DNA of 64,000 bases from Hyperoplus lanceolatus (GCA_026929865.2 CM049395.1:29693001-29757000), one strand, 5' to 3'. Shown: positions 11,937 through 23,240, counted from the stretch's first letter. Translations and numbers: made by a program. Notes: a model not told the origin generated them from the letters alone.

Positions 11937-12081
11937 GCCTCGTTCGACGTGCAAGACCTGCGCAACTATGACGCGTCTTGCTGAGCGCACAACAAAAATG
12001 CTGGAAAAATGCTGTGCGCTCAGCAAGCCGAGCGTCATAATTGCGCAGGTCTTAGCAAGACGGCGACATGTCGAACGAGGC
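11937..12081. repeat. Long imperfect palindrome (hairpin)
   Basis: The arms at 11937-11993 and 12013-12081 pair through GCCTCGTTCGAC, AAGACCTGCGCAA, TATGACGC and CTTGCTGAGCGCACA. The loop is about 20 bp (AAAATGCTGG AAAAATGC type). The right arm has an extra block of about 13 bp. This could be a compact foldback element or the end of a larger one. Confidence 0.75.
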
Positions 12082-12096
12082 TAATGACTTACACCT

Positions 12097-12943
12097 GGGG
12101 CCTATCCAAATAGTCCAAGCTCCTAACCTATAAGCCTTCTTTCCTATACCTTAACCTCTAAACATCATCGGGGTTAAGGAGAGATGAAAGGTGCTTCCTA
12201 TCGAACATAGGAAAAGACAGCACTGATTCAAAAGAATTCGACTCCACTTTTCCTAACCGACGTCATTGCGTGACGGCGAGTATTGCTGACGTGAGTCACT
12301 AGCGTGAAACTACACTAGCCGAAAATTGACTACAACAAGCGCTCGTTTGATCCATGCGTTCTTTCCATATTGATTTTAATCAGGTGGCCGCCAACAGAGT
12401 GAGAATCACTGGCATATATCCCAATTCACATGTGGAATAAAAAGAGGCTACACTAATGTTGATGTTGAAATGAACTTCATTAAATGTGAAGTTGGTATTT
12501 TATTTTCTTATGGTGTAAATTATGTGCTACGAAAATAACTATTATGATGTTGGTCTTTTATGAGTTCTTTATTATCTTTATAGGAGAGGGGGAGGGAGTA
12601 TTTTGTTTTAGCCGAGTTAAATCTTCCTCTCTTCTCCTCTCCTCTCTTATGTTTTACCTCTCGTTCGTATTCGTTTAGAGTCGGTAAACTCCGGCGGTGG
12701 CCTGTTGCTTTAAATCTTCCCGCCGTAAAGGATTATGGGATACCACTATCTCCTTTCCTTTGACATAGGTTGGTCCGGAGTAACCTATGCTAAAGGAGGG
12801 TTAAAGGATGAATCGAGGCTCCTTTCCTATGCCTTTCCTAAGCATTTTGAGAATTCGGATCACCTATCTGCCGAGTACTTCCGGGTCATCTCGATAGGAA
12901 AGGAAATTTCCTATGCAAAAAAGACTATTCGGATTGGCCCCGG
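12097..12943. mobile_element. TIR element, GGGGCCWATCCRAATAGTC ends
   Basis: The left end is GGGGCCTATCCAAATAGTC and the right end, inverted, is GGGGCCAATCCGAATAGTC (17 of 19 match). Both subterminal regions repeat CCTATG/TAGGAAAGG motifs. No transposase ORF. The TSD is unclear; GGGGCC ends would fit a Harbinger-like MITE. Confidence 0.55.
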
Positions 12944-13363
12944 GATTGACAAAGCAGCCCCTTTACATCCTGGATTGGCGTTTATGCAACTGACTAATCC
13001 AAAGTGCCCACCAGGCTAGACTTTGTCAAGGCTGGCTTTATCAATCATCCTGGATATCTTAATTCCACTTTTATGCAATAGGCCCATAGTGTTTGGCTGC
13101 CTGCTATGTTTGTGCGCAAAGCAAAGCCAGTAGCAATACTTTTAAAAATGCAATGTCTGCCGTTTTTGTCATTGTGTTTCAAAATGGCCTTTACGTGGAA
13201 GAGTAGAGAGAAGTACAGTATACAGATGTAAACAAGGATACAGTATGGCTCTCTAACCAGTGAAAAGCAGATCAGTTAGCAAGTTGAACCAACTGGTAAC
13301 CTGAACTAGCACAAGCCCAGAACTAGAAACTAGTTGCATTGGTGGACAAGGGGAATGAGAACT

Positions 13364-16300
13364 CATCATCATCATCATCTTCAACCGCTTATCCGAAATC
13401 GGGTCGCGGGGGCAGCAGCTTGAGCAGGGAACCCCAAACTTCTCTTTCCCGGGCCACTTCAACCAGCTCTGACTGGGGGATCCCGAGGCGTTCCCAGGCC
13501 AGCGTGGAAATATAATCTCTCCACCTAGTCCTGGGTCTTCCCCGAGGCCTCCCAGCTGGACGCGCCTGGAACACCTCCCTAGGGAGGCGCCCTGGGGGCA
13601 TCCTTACCAGATGCCCGAACCACCTCAACTGGCTCCTTTCAACGCAAAGGAGTAGCGGCTCTGCCCCGAGTTCCTCACGAATGACTGAGCTTCTCACCCT
13701 ATCTCTAAGGGAGACGCCAGCCACCCTCCTGAGAAAGCCCATTTCGGCCGCTTGTACCCGCGACCTCGTTCTTTCGGTCATTCCCAGCCTTCATGACCAT
13801 AGGTGAGGGTAGGAACAAAGATCGCCCGGTAGATCGAAAGCTTTGCCTTACGACTCAGCTCTCTTTTCGTCACAACAGTGCGGTAAAGCGAGTGCAAAAC
13901 CGCCCCTGCTGCTCCGATTCTACGGCCAATCTCACGCTCCATTGTTCCCTCACTCGCAAACAAGACCCCGAGGTACTTGAACTCCTTCACTTGGGGTAAG
14001 GACTCATTCACTACCTGTAGTAGACAATCCATCGGTTTCCTGCTGAGCACCATGGCCTCCGATTTAGAGGTGCGAGTCTGACTTACTACCGAGAACCCGT
14101 ACACAGCTCTCGCTTTGAGCGTACAGAGATTGGATGGCCCTGAGAAGAGACACCCTCACCCCATACTCCCGCAGCACCCCCCACAGTATCTCCCGGGGAA
14201 CCCGATCATAAGCCTTCTCCAGATCTACAAAACACATGTAGACTGGATGAGCAAACTCCCAAGCTCCCTCTAGGATCCTTGCGAGAGTGAAGAGCTGGTC
14301 CGTTGTTCCACGGCCAGGACGGAATCCGCATTGTTCCTCTTCAATCTGAGGTTCGACTATCGGCCGAACCCTCCTTTCCAGCACCTTGGAGTAGACTTTG
14401 CCGGGAAGGCTGAGAAGTGTGATACCCCGGTACACACTCTTGGAACACACTCTCTGGTCCCCCTTTTTAAAAATAGGAACCACCACCCCGGTCTGCCACT
14501 CCTTCGGCACTGTACCCGACTTCCACGCAATGTTGAAGAGGCGTGTCATCCAAGACAGCCCCTCCACACCCATTGCTTTCAGCATTTCTGGACGGATCTC
14601 ATCAACCCCCGGGGCTTTGCCACTGTGGAGTTGTTTGACTACCTCAGTGACTTCCACCAGGGAAATTGACGACGATCCCCCATCAGCCTCCAGCTCTGCC
14701 TCCAACATAGAGGGCGTGTTAGTCGGACTCGGAAGTTCCTCAAAGTGCTCTTTCCACCGACCAACTACCTCCTCAGTTGAGGTCAACAGCGTCCCATCCT
14801 TACTGTACACAGCTTCCGCTTCCCCCTCCTGAGGTACCGGACGGTCTTCCAGAAACACTTTGGTGCCGACCGAAAGTCCTTCTCCATGGTTTCTCCGAAC
14901 TTCTCCCACACCCGCTGCTTTGCCTCTGACACGGCAGAAGCTGCAGCCCTTCGGGCCTTTCGGTACCTTGCAACTGGCTCAGGAGTCCCCCGAGATAACA
15001 TATCCCGGAAGCACTCCTTCTTCAGTCGGACGGCTTCCCTGACCACCGAGGTCCACCACGGCGTTCGAGGGTTACCGCCCCTTGAGGCACCTAAGACCTT
15101 GAGACCACAGCTGCCTGCCGCGGCTTCAGCAATGGAAGTTTTGAACATCGACCACTCGGGTTCAATGCCCCCAACCTCCACAGGGATGCAAGAAAAGCTA
15201 TGCAGGAGGTGCGAATTAAAGATCTCTTGAACAGGGGCCTCCGCTAGACGTTCCCAGTTCACCCGCACTACCCGTTTGGGCTTACCAGGTCTGTCCAGAG
15301 TCTTCCCCCACCCTTTGACCCAACTCACAACCAGATGGTGATCAGTTGACAGCTCCGCCCCTCTCTTCACCCGAGTGTCCGAAACATGCGGCCTCAGATC
15401 AGATGATACGATTACAAAATCGATCATCGACCTTCGGCCTAGGGCGCTCTGGTACCATGTACACTTATGAGCATCCTTATGTTCGAACATGGTGTTTGTT
15501 ATAGACAAACCATGACCAGCACAGAAGTCTAACAACAAACGACCACTCGGGTTCAGATCAGGGAGGCCGTTCCTCCCAATCACGCCTTTCCAGGTGTCTC
15601 CATCATTGCCCACGTGCGCGTTAAAGTCTCCCAGCAGAACTATGGAGTCCCCTACCGGAGCCCCATGCAGGACTCCGTTCAGGGTCTCCAAGAAGGCCGA
15701 ATACTCCGAACTGCTGTTTGGTGCATACGCACAAACAACAGTCAGAGTCTCCCCCCCCCACAACCCGGAGGCGTAGGGAGGCGACCCTCTCGTCCACCGG
15801 GGTAAACTCCAACGTAGTAGCGCCCAGCCGGGGGCTCGTGAGTATCCCCACACCGGCCCGGCGCCTCACACCTTGGGCAACTCCAGAGAAGAATAGAGTC
15901 CAACCCCTGTCCAGAAGTACGGTTCCAGAGCCAAGACTGTGCGTGGAGGTAAGCCCCACCAGATCTAATTGGTAGCGCTCCACCTCCCGCACCAGTTCCG
16001 GCTCCTTCCCCCACAGCGGGGTGACGTTCCACGTCCCCAAAGCCAGCCTCTGCCGCCCGGGTCTGGTCCGTCGTGGTCCCCGCCCTTCACTGCCACCCTG
16101 TAAGCAGGGCACCCGACCCCAGCGGTTCCTCCGATGAGTGGTGAGCCCATCCGTTGTAGAGGAGGAGTGTGTTGCCACGTAGCTTTTTCGGGCTGTGCCC
16201 GGCCGGGCCCCGTGGCAGACCCGGCCACCAGACGCTCGCAGGCGGGCCCCCTGTCTGGGCCTGGCTCCAGCCGGGGGCCCCGGGCTTCCTCCGGGCAGGG

Positions 16301-16485
16301 TCACTCTTCCTCTTACTTGATCTGCCATGAGGTCTTTTGAACCATTCTTAGTCGGGCCCCTCACCTGAGACCACTTTGCCTTGGGAGACCCTACCAGGAG
16401 CACTAGGCTCCGGACAACACAGCTCTCAGGTTCACAGGGGCACACAAACCTCTCCACCACGGTAAGGTGATGGTTCCCGGAGAGG
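13364..16485 (-). mobile_element. RTE/Rex3-like LINE with both ends
   Basis: A 3.1-kb minus-strand non-LTR element with a 14-bp TSD, GGGGAATGAGAACT (13350-13363 and 16486-16499). Its 5' end on the minus strand starts CTCTCCGGGAACCATCACC. The 3' end is a short (GAT)n run directly after GGATAAGCGGTTGAA, with almost no 3' UTR. That is the RTE pattern. It carries an endonuclease-RT ORF (pseudogene entry). The RTE/Rex3 group is inferred from protein motifs and the tail type. Confidence 0.8.
13389..16460 (-). pseudogene. RTE-type endonuclease/reverse transcriptase ORF, disrupted
   Basis: Read from 16460 downward. The endonuclease starts with TWNVTPLWGKEPELVREVE, then [45 protein letters not shown] and the [10 protein letters not shown] motif. 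The RT follows: KAPGVDEIRPEML, GITLLSLPGKVYSKVLERR, EEQCGFRPGRGTTDQLF and CFVDLEKAYDRVP. Next comes SLYAQSESCVRVLGSKSD, which passes directly into TSKSEAMVLSRK near 14090. The whole RT core containing FADD and GLRQG is therefore missing. The C-terminal region is well kept (FKYLGVLFASEG, LTYGHE, WFGHLVRMPPGRLPREVF, RPRTRWRDYI) and stops at 13389. Additional frameshifts separate 16460-15850, 15853-14783, 14909-14064 and 14104-13389. The copy cannot code for an active enzyme. Confidence 0.85.
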
Positions 16486-16841
16486 GGGGAATGAGAACTG
16501 TTTGAGTTAAATGGTGAAAGTGGGATAAAGCGTTGGCAGATATTTTCTAAACAGGATCCCTGTCAGCTTGATCTGAGAGCTGTTACAAAAGGTGTAATTA
16601 TGCTTTAACCAGAGGTGGAAAGAGTACAAAAATATTCTACTCAAGTAAAAGTATGATTACTTGGATGAAATTTTACTTAAGTAAAAGAAAAGTACTAGTC
16701 TAAAAATCTACTGAAGTAAAGGAAAAAAGTGGTTGATTTAAAATGTACTTAAAGTACAAGTTACTAGTTACTTTTAACAGCGGGAGGTAATCTCTCCCAA
16801 AAGGAAGAGGCATCTTAGCACAGACAGGGATATAAAATGAT

Positions 16842-17020
16842 AGTTACGTATGTAACTACGGTTCTATGAGTTCCGGATGACCGGCCAGAGGCGGTGCTTC
16901 AGCACTGGATGTTCCATCGCGCGTATGTGCGCAGGTCGAGATCTTATACCAAAATAGTCACCCTACCCTTGGGTGACCCGAGAATATGTATATATTCCGG
17001 AAGTCACTCTAGATCTGTTC
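16842..17020. repeat. Right inverted terminal repeat of the DIRS-like element
   Basis: Matches the reverse complement of 23462-23632 through GCCAGAGGCGGTGCTTCAGC, GGATGTTCCATCGCGCG, TATACCAAAATAGTCACC, GGGTGACCCGAGAATATG and TTCCGGAAGTCACTCTAG. The outermost about 35 bp (TTACGTATGTAACTACGG) differ from the other end, as expected for non-identical DIRS tips. Confidence 0.9.
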
Positions 17021-17071
17021 CAACTGATCTTACCTGTGGTATCTGAGAAGTCTGAGTGATAGAGACTCGTG

Positions 17072-17165
17072 TCATCCGGAACTCATAGGAACCGTAGTTA
17101 CATTCGTAATTCAATGTCTCTATTTCGTTCCTACTGACCGCCAGAGGCGGTGCTTTCAGCACTGG
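17072..17165. repeat. Internal complementary region (ICR) of the DIRS-like element
   Basis: The first half (17075-17109) is complementary to the outer edge of the right end (16844-16876). The second half (17118-17165) is complementary to the outer edge of the left end (23583-23632). The two halves are joined by about 10 bp not present at either end now. An ICR equal to the complement of the joined termini is the hallmark by which DIRS elements are thought to complete a circular DNA intermediate. It lies next to the right ITR, the usual place. Confidence 0.88.
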
Positions 17166-17273
17166 ACAGACTTATACCAGAAAGGTCACGAAGAGTACTC
17201 ATCAATTAAGGGCTTACAGCCGCGAACAAGACAGCCGCTATCCCACAGGATGAGGAGCCGAAACATTTACTCT

Positions 17274-18170
17274 GTAGAGCCGCGCAAACGTACATGATGA
17301 AAAAACCATGTGCCTGTGCGCAAATGTCCTGACGTTGAACCCGCTTCAAGGCAGCCCAAGATGTGTTACCCCTGGTAGAGTGGCACCAACTGCCAAGGCC
17401 TGGGGAGCCCTGTGCCTATATGCACTCACAGACCACATCCACAAGCCAGTGGGAGTGTCTCTGCTCTGGACAGGGCAGCCCCTTCCTGCAGCCCCATAGC
17501 AGACAAAAGGAGGTTATTTGTCTACAAGCTGGTTATTGCCACAACCTATGCCCCCAAGCGCCCCGCACCGGGCACAGTGGTCTGGACATTCTTCCTGCAC
17601 CCCCTGGTGAGCCCAGGAGATTATGCTAGCCAACCCGATCGATTGGTTTGCCATAGTGGGGAGACAATCGTTTGGATAGGAAGGATGGATTTGGCGAGAG
17701 CACCACTCCTGACCCTTCTACATGCCAGCGCAGTTTCGCACCTGGCTCATTGACAAGGCATGGAGTTCACGACTGTTTGCAGTCGCAATGGCACACTAAT
17801 GCCGTCTCATAGACAGCCGCTGGCCAGGTCTGCCTGACTCCAGCGGCCTGGGAATGGGGATAGACCTAAGGCCCTCAGGACTACTTGCAAGTCCCATGAT
17901 GGTGCCCTAAGGGGTCGTGGTGGCTGAATGAAGCCTCTGGCCTCCCTTGAGAAACTGCCTGACTAGGTATTGGGACCGTCTGGTTATCCACCCTTGCATG
18001 TGCGGCCGATATCGCAGCCACATAAACGCTCAGGGTGGAAGCAGCAGCTCTCCTGTTGCCCACACAGACTGCAGAAAGTGTAGTATCACTTTCAATGAGT
18101 GTCCCTTGACTTCGCCATGTGCCATGCACTACTGTGCAAACAACTTCCACCTGTCTGTATAGAGCCATAT
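17274..18170 (-). pseudogene. DIRS tyrosine recombinase, decayed
   Basis: Read from 18170 downward. The N-terminal SAM-like part is seen as ALYRQVEVV, AASTLSVYVAAISAAHA and VDNQTVPIPSQAV, a pattern typical of DIRS recombinases. After frameshifts, the catalytic part shows CHSTRG (17368-17385), corresponding to the H-x-x-R box. It ends in a TFARLY motif (17274-17291), matching the family's terminal 'T.ARFY' with the nucleophile tyrosine nearby. Several stops and frame changes between 17880 and 17400 make it non-functional. It would normally insert the circular cDNA. Confidence 0.75.
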
Positions 18171-18189
18171 AGCGGAGAGTGCCCTGAAC

Positions 18190-18905
18190 TTAAAAAATGT
18201 AACAGGTCTGACCTCTTGACTGTCGCAATACGTCAACAGTGGGTCTCAGCTTGACAGGAGCCACACGCCCAGCTGCAGGCGCCCGAGTTCGGGTGTGCCT
18301 CATATGTCGTATGCCCACCTGGAGACAGAAGTTCCGTCTCTCTGGAAGGCACCAAGGGACTCCTTTGAGAGTTTTAGTAACGCTGGGAACCATGGCCTTC
18401 CTGGCCCATGTGGGAGCCACCAAACGTAGGCTGTAACTGCAATGCTGGACCCCGTCCAGTGTTGCCAGTAAAAACAGAATTAGTGAATGATAAAGCAGGC
18501 TGACTGGCCAAGCATTAGCCAGAGCCCCTGAAGTTCTAGGGGATCAACCTTTCCACTCTAGGGAGAGAACCAAGGGGGGACGGTGGGTCTTCTCTTCGGA
18601 AGCAAAGAGATATGCCACTGCCCTGCCATACTTGTCCCAATCATGCCTACCACCTCCGGATGGAGTCTCCACTCCCCGGGGGGTGGCCCCTGGCGAGAGA
18701 GAAGGTCTATCGCTGTGTTCCAGACACCTGGAAAGCTTAGATAATGGTGGAGCACCCCCATAAGGAGCCCTTAGTAACCCGCAGGCCTTGCTCCGATCTG
18801 GTGCCCACCTGGTGGTTGAAGCCTGAGTGCTAAGAACCCCGCAAGGAGTTTGTAGTGGAAACAATGAGACATTTCTGTGGCCGAGTGGCCCATTGCACCA
18901 AGACA
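18190..18905 (-). pseudogene. DIRS RNase H C-terminal part and connector to the recombinase
   Basis: Minus-strand frames give LLSRQGPPPGEWRLHPEVV and, in neighbouring frames, YGRAVAYLFASEE and LSLEWKG. They are followed by VAPTWARKAMVP, LKGVPWCLPERRN and LRPTVDVLRQSRGQ. This succession (RNase H end, 'P.W.....P.L..LL....W.LP.R.DLL', then recombinase) is characteristic of fish DIRS polyproteins. It is separated from the upstream RNase H fragment by a 0.7-kb insertion. Confidence 0.7.
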
Positions 18906-19625
18906 TTTAATACTACTAAGGAAAGGAGACATCTCATTATCAGGACGCGGAGGAGGAGAGTTGGTCTAACAGGATACTTTATTCAAGGGCTTACATCAAT
19001 TCACAAGCGGGTAGACAGCTTCTACTTATTCAACACAAATGTACGTATCTGGCTACAACAATCCAGATCTTATCTCTCACCCTATCCTAGTCTCAACTTT
19101 GGGGGTACGGAGTTCCCTCAGCAGTTTCCTTCCTCGGGCGTAAAGCCCCGATTCTAGTGACAGTCCTTATTTTTATACTACCTCCGTGTGTGTGTGTGTG
19201 TGGGTGTGTGTGTGTGTGTGGCTGTGGGTCTGTATGTGTGTGTGGGTGTGTGCGTGTGTGTGTCTGGGTGTGTGTGTGTGTCTGGGTGTGTGTGTATGTG
19301 TATGTTTGTGTGTGTGAGTGTGTGGGTGTATGTTTGTGTGTGTGTGAGTGTGTGGGTGTATGTGTGTGTGTGTGAGAGTGTGCATGGGTGTATGTGTGTG
19401 TGTGTGTGAGATGCATGGGTGTATGTGTGTGTGTGAGTTGTATAACGTCTCTAATGTCAGATCTGAGCTATTCGTAGCACGATGTGGCAAGATATTGCAA
19501 CATGTGACCAGTGTCTGTGTCAGCTGCTTGTTGTTGCAGTTTGTGTGCTGTGTGCTGTCAGCAAGGTTAAACTTAAAGGTTGCTTGCTTTCATGGTCAAC
19601 TCAAAGAGTCCTGTTAACTTAACTG
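18906..19625 (-). mobile_element. Possible solo LTR-like insertion in the DIRS RNase H region
   Basis: DIRS-coding similarity stops near 19625 and resumes near 18905. The intervening 0.7 kb reads on the minus strand as a typical LTR 3' half: CCCTTGAATAAAGTATCC (AATAAA signal) followed by GTTAGACCAACTCTCCTCC. It also holds a long TG-rich repeat. No tg...ca ends or TSD were established, so this is tentative. Confidence 0.4.
19187..19438 (+). repeat. Imperfect (TG)n array
   Basis: About 250 bp of TGTGTG with GGG, CTG and TATG interruptions. The longest frames, on either strand, are compositional artefacts. Confidence 0.9.
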
Positions 19626-20782
19626 CTTTCAAACTGATAACATAAATGTTGGAAAACACTACAAGTTCCAGCCTATAACGTGCTCCAGTCTCTGCTGGGA
19701 ATCCCACTGGCCTACGACAGTCCTGCACTAATAGACTGCGTCCCAGTCTGACAAGGAGGCGTCTGTCTCTACAACCTCACACCGGGAGATTCCTCTCTAA
19801 GGGCGCACCCTGCAATCAGGGATGCCCTCTCTCTCCAGGGTCTGGAGGGCCAAGGCACTGCCCAGACACCGTGACCATCTTGCGTCTCTGCCACTTGGGG
19901 TCCAAGTGGAGACCATTCGGCCCAGATCTGAAGAGAACTCCCCTTGAGGAAGGCCTTAGCCTGACTCATGGATGCCGAGGCTGGGCATACTTATCAGTCA
20001 AAGGAAGAGGCTGTATTCCAGTAGCCTCCCCTGCATGAAGTGCTGTAGTAGCTGCCGAATGGTAGCTACGCGCTCTGGAGAAAAGTTGGGCAGGCTCGTA
20101 TGGTCACTGAAATGAGCACCAGCCCCAAATAAATCACAACCCAACACATGGTGTAAGGTTGCCCTTGTAAGATTGATCGTGAAGGGCCAAGCCTGTTCCC
20201 GGCTGGCTAAGAGCGTGGCTGTGTCCCTGACCGCCTGCTCCTGAGCTAGCGAAATGATCAACCAGTAGTCTAGGTATGGCAGTACATCATACCGCTGAGC
20301 TGTAATGGCGACAGGGATGCTGCCACACACTTTTTAATATATGCAGAGCCAGGGACGGCCCAACGGAAGAACCCTGAAATGCACCTTGCCCAGAATGCAA
20401 AGGGAGGACCACCTGCATTGGGCAGTAGGGACCCGAGTGCTTAGTCCTTCAGGGCTATTGACACAACCCAGTCCGCCTGAGCGATGACTGGAGGCCACCT
20501 TGCAACACGCAGCATGTGGAAAGGAAGAACGGAGGCACCGATTCCCCTCTTAGTCCAGAATGGGGACGAACCCGCCCCACTTCCTGGTGCCTGAAATGCC
20601 GACCGTAGCGCGGTGTTACGGCGCTGTTCAGAATGTGCTGAGAAGCGCTGGCTCCCTTTACTGCTCCACCTGGACGTGTTGAAGATATTGGCATGGGGTA
20701 ACACAGAGGTTCCCGGCCTGGAATCAGGCAGAGGCGCACGTCGCAGCGTGCAACTACTGTCTAGCCTGGTCAACCTGAACAC
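19626..20782 (-). pseudogene. DIRS reverse transcriptase and start of RNase H, decayed
   Basis: Read from 20782 downward. RT palm motifs are LPFHMLRVARWPPVIAQADW then VVSIALKD (20441), equivalent to the family's 'W.V.IDLKDAYFHI'. Next comes the frameshifted block around 20340-20420 and the catalytic-box region RYDVLPYLDYWLIISLA (20230-20290). The usual YLDD reads YLDY here, so one catalytic aspartate is lost. The thumb follows: FSPERVATIRQLLQHFMQGR. RNase H then starts with ETDASLSDWDAVY near 19735, the normal TDAS motif with W/G changes. Stops and shifts are frequent. Confidence 0.8.
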
Positions 20783-21700
20783 TTCGCACCGGGGCCTGAA
20801 GCGTGCGGCCTGGGATCACTGGAAGAGAACGGAGGGTCTATCGACACACCTACGACTGGGACGCACAGTTGGCATCAACCTGCCTAGCTCCTAAGTCATA
20901 ATGCAAAGTATGCAGAAGCATCACTGAGGGTCCGTGCTGAGTGACCAGCACCTGACCCCTGTATGGTTTGCGACCGTCAGGCCTATGTGAGAAGCACCCC
21001 AAGACGTCCCACATGGGCAGCAATGCTGTAACTCCTAGTAAAGGAGGTCAAGGTAATCTGGCACTGGGGCCGAGGGCAGCGCACATCGGTTCTCAGAGCC
21101 TCTGCCTGGGGAGACAAACTAGGGATGCTATAGCAGGCTCAATCGGAGCTAACCAGTCCAAGCCCTAACTATCAGCATTGTGCATGGCTGCCAGAGCTCT
21201 GCTGTCACTAGTGTGATGGGAGAGCCCATAAATCTGGCCAGCATCTACGGAGTCATGTGGGTAAGGCTCAGAGGGAGGCCCAGAGAAAACGGAGTATTGA
21301 GGGCCTGCCGAAAAAAGGCATTCACAGGTGCAGATGAAACCCGAGCTTCATCCACCCAATACTTGGCAAGTCACGGATGGACACTGACCCTCTAGCCGAG
21401 CTGCCCACCTGTATAACATTACAGGACGCAGCTGTGGACAGCATGTCATCCCCTGAGTAGGAAGGAGGCACAGCCGCAAGGCTACTCACTGCCGCTGGTA
21501 CCCCTGAGCTGGTTGGAGGCCAGCAGGAGAGCCTCTACCTAGCAAGCCTCAGTGCCTGAGGCATGAAACTACGGCTCATACATGGGGTCTGGACAGTGCT
21601 TCCCTCAGGTGCTCACCCCGAGACTGTGAGGCACTTGTCATGGCCATTCTCCACTGTGAGGGAGGCCATGAAGGTGTCACAATTATGGTTGTTTAGCATG
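20783..21700 (-). pseudogene. Probable DIRS gag-like region, unrecognisable in detail
   Basis: Lies upstream of the RT on the minus strand, where DIRS gag ORFs are normally found. Only short frames remain and no domain could be identified. Called by position. Confidence 0.4.
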
Positions 21701-23240
21701 TCAGCACCTCTAGCAGGCCAGGCCAAATGAATTAGTAGCCTACCTGCTAACCGAGCTTCAGGTGCAAGCACCAGAGCAACGGAGCGACAATTCTTGTGCA
21801 ATAGAGACGGGCGACCCTTAGGAGGCCTAAGCTGCCCTTGTCGAGCCAATTAAAATATGCATCTGTTAAAGGTATGCAACGGGCTTCAGGCGAGAGCACC
21901 GAGCTACGTGCGACACCGCTAGAATAAAACAGTGGCGGTTTAAAACTATGCTGCTCACTGGCGAGCCTAATTACAGTAGGTTTAGGCAATCTAGCTTAGC
22001 CAGAGCACCTACAACAATGCGACCTGTTGAGACAATTAAAATATGCATCCGATTAAGGTATGCAACCGGGCTTCAGGCGAGAGCAACCGAAAGCACGTGC
22101 GACACCGTCAGAACAATACAGTGGCGGTAAACTATGCCGCCACTGGCGGGCAACATAGTAGCCTGTGCTGACACGACAATGGTGTGACAGCCAAAATAAC
22201 ACAGTGAAGGTGACCCTTGGAAACCCAAGACGCTCACTGGCTAGTAGCAACTAACGAATGCAACCGGGCTTCAGGCGAGAACAACCGAGCCACGGTGCGA
22301 CACCGCTAGAATAATACAGTGGCGGTGTAAAACTATGCCGCCCACTGGCGAGCATAATTACAGTAGGCTAGGCACCGAGCTTTAGGCGAGAGCACCCAAG
22401 CAACAATGCAACCATGGAGACAATTAAATATATCCATAAGGTGTATGCAACCGGGCTTCAGGCGAGAGCACCTGAGCCACGGTGCCACACCTGCCAGAAT
22501 AAAACAGTGGCGGTGTAAAACTATGCCGCCCACTGGCAAGCAAGTTACAGCAGGGCAATCGAGCTAGGGCGAACACACCCAAGCAACAATGCGCCTGTAA
22601 ATAACACAGTGACAGCAACACTTGGCGACACGGCCAAGTGATAATACAGCGGTGAACCAAGCTGCCAACTGGCGACACACTACAGCAGCCTACACACGTG
22701 CAACAGGTGTGACACGGCTAAAATAACACGGTGAAGGCGATTTAGGAAACTAATTAGCCCACCGGCGAGCAATACAGCAGCATACAGTGTATACAACAGC
22801 ATACTAGTGTGTGGCACGGCTCACCTACTGGCACTAGCAAATAAAGTAAGCTATGCAACGCAAGGCTTAGATGAGAGCACACGACTGGTGCGAACAGCTC
22901 AAATACAACAGTGAAAGCGACTTCTGACCCGAAGCCGCCCACTTGACGAGCAAAGTAAGTAGCCTATGCACCGCTCTCTAGGCGATGCTACAAAATACTG
23001 TGGCGGCGGCTTGGACTCTCCCCAAGCCGCTCGCTGTCGATTAAATCGAAGTAAGCAACCGGTCGGGGCGATCTACGTAGCACCCGAGCAACAGTCAACA
23101 ATGCTAGAAAAACAATAAATTCGAGCATACAATTAGCAACCGGGCTTAGCGAAAAACACACAAGCAATGGTGAGAACCCCCGGGGGGGAATAACACGGCG
23201 ACTGTGAAACCAGCCGCCGCTTGACAAGCTCAATAAAAGC
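21700..23240. repeat. Degenerate tandem repeats of about 190 bp in the DIRS 5' part
   Basis: The marker GGGCTTCAGGCGAGA recurs at about 21881, 22068, 22265 and 22453, and as a weaker form near 23130. Each is followed by GTGCGACACCGC, ACAGTGGCGGT and CTATGCCGCCCACTGGCGAGC variants. Spacing of 185-200 bp indicates an array of several diverged units between the gag-like region and the left ITR. Confidence 0.8.

Noticed and set aside
17412..17753. 113-codon plus-strand frame
   Set aside because: Antisense to the decayed DIRS recombinase.
21700..23240. CRISPR-like array
   Set aside because: Unit length near 190 bp, diverged units without spacers, inside a eukaryotic retrotransposon.
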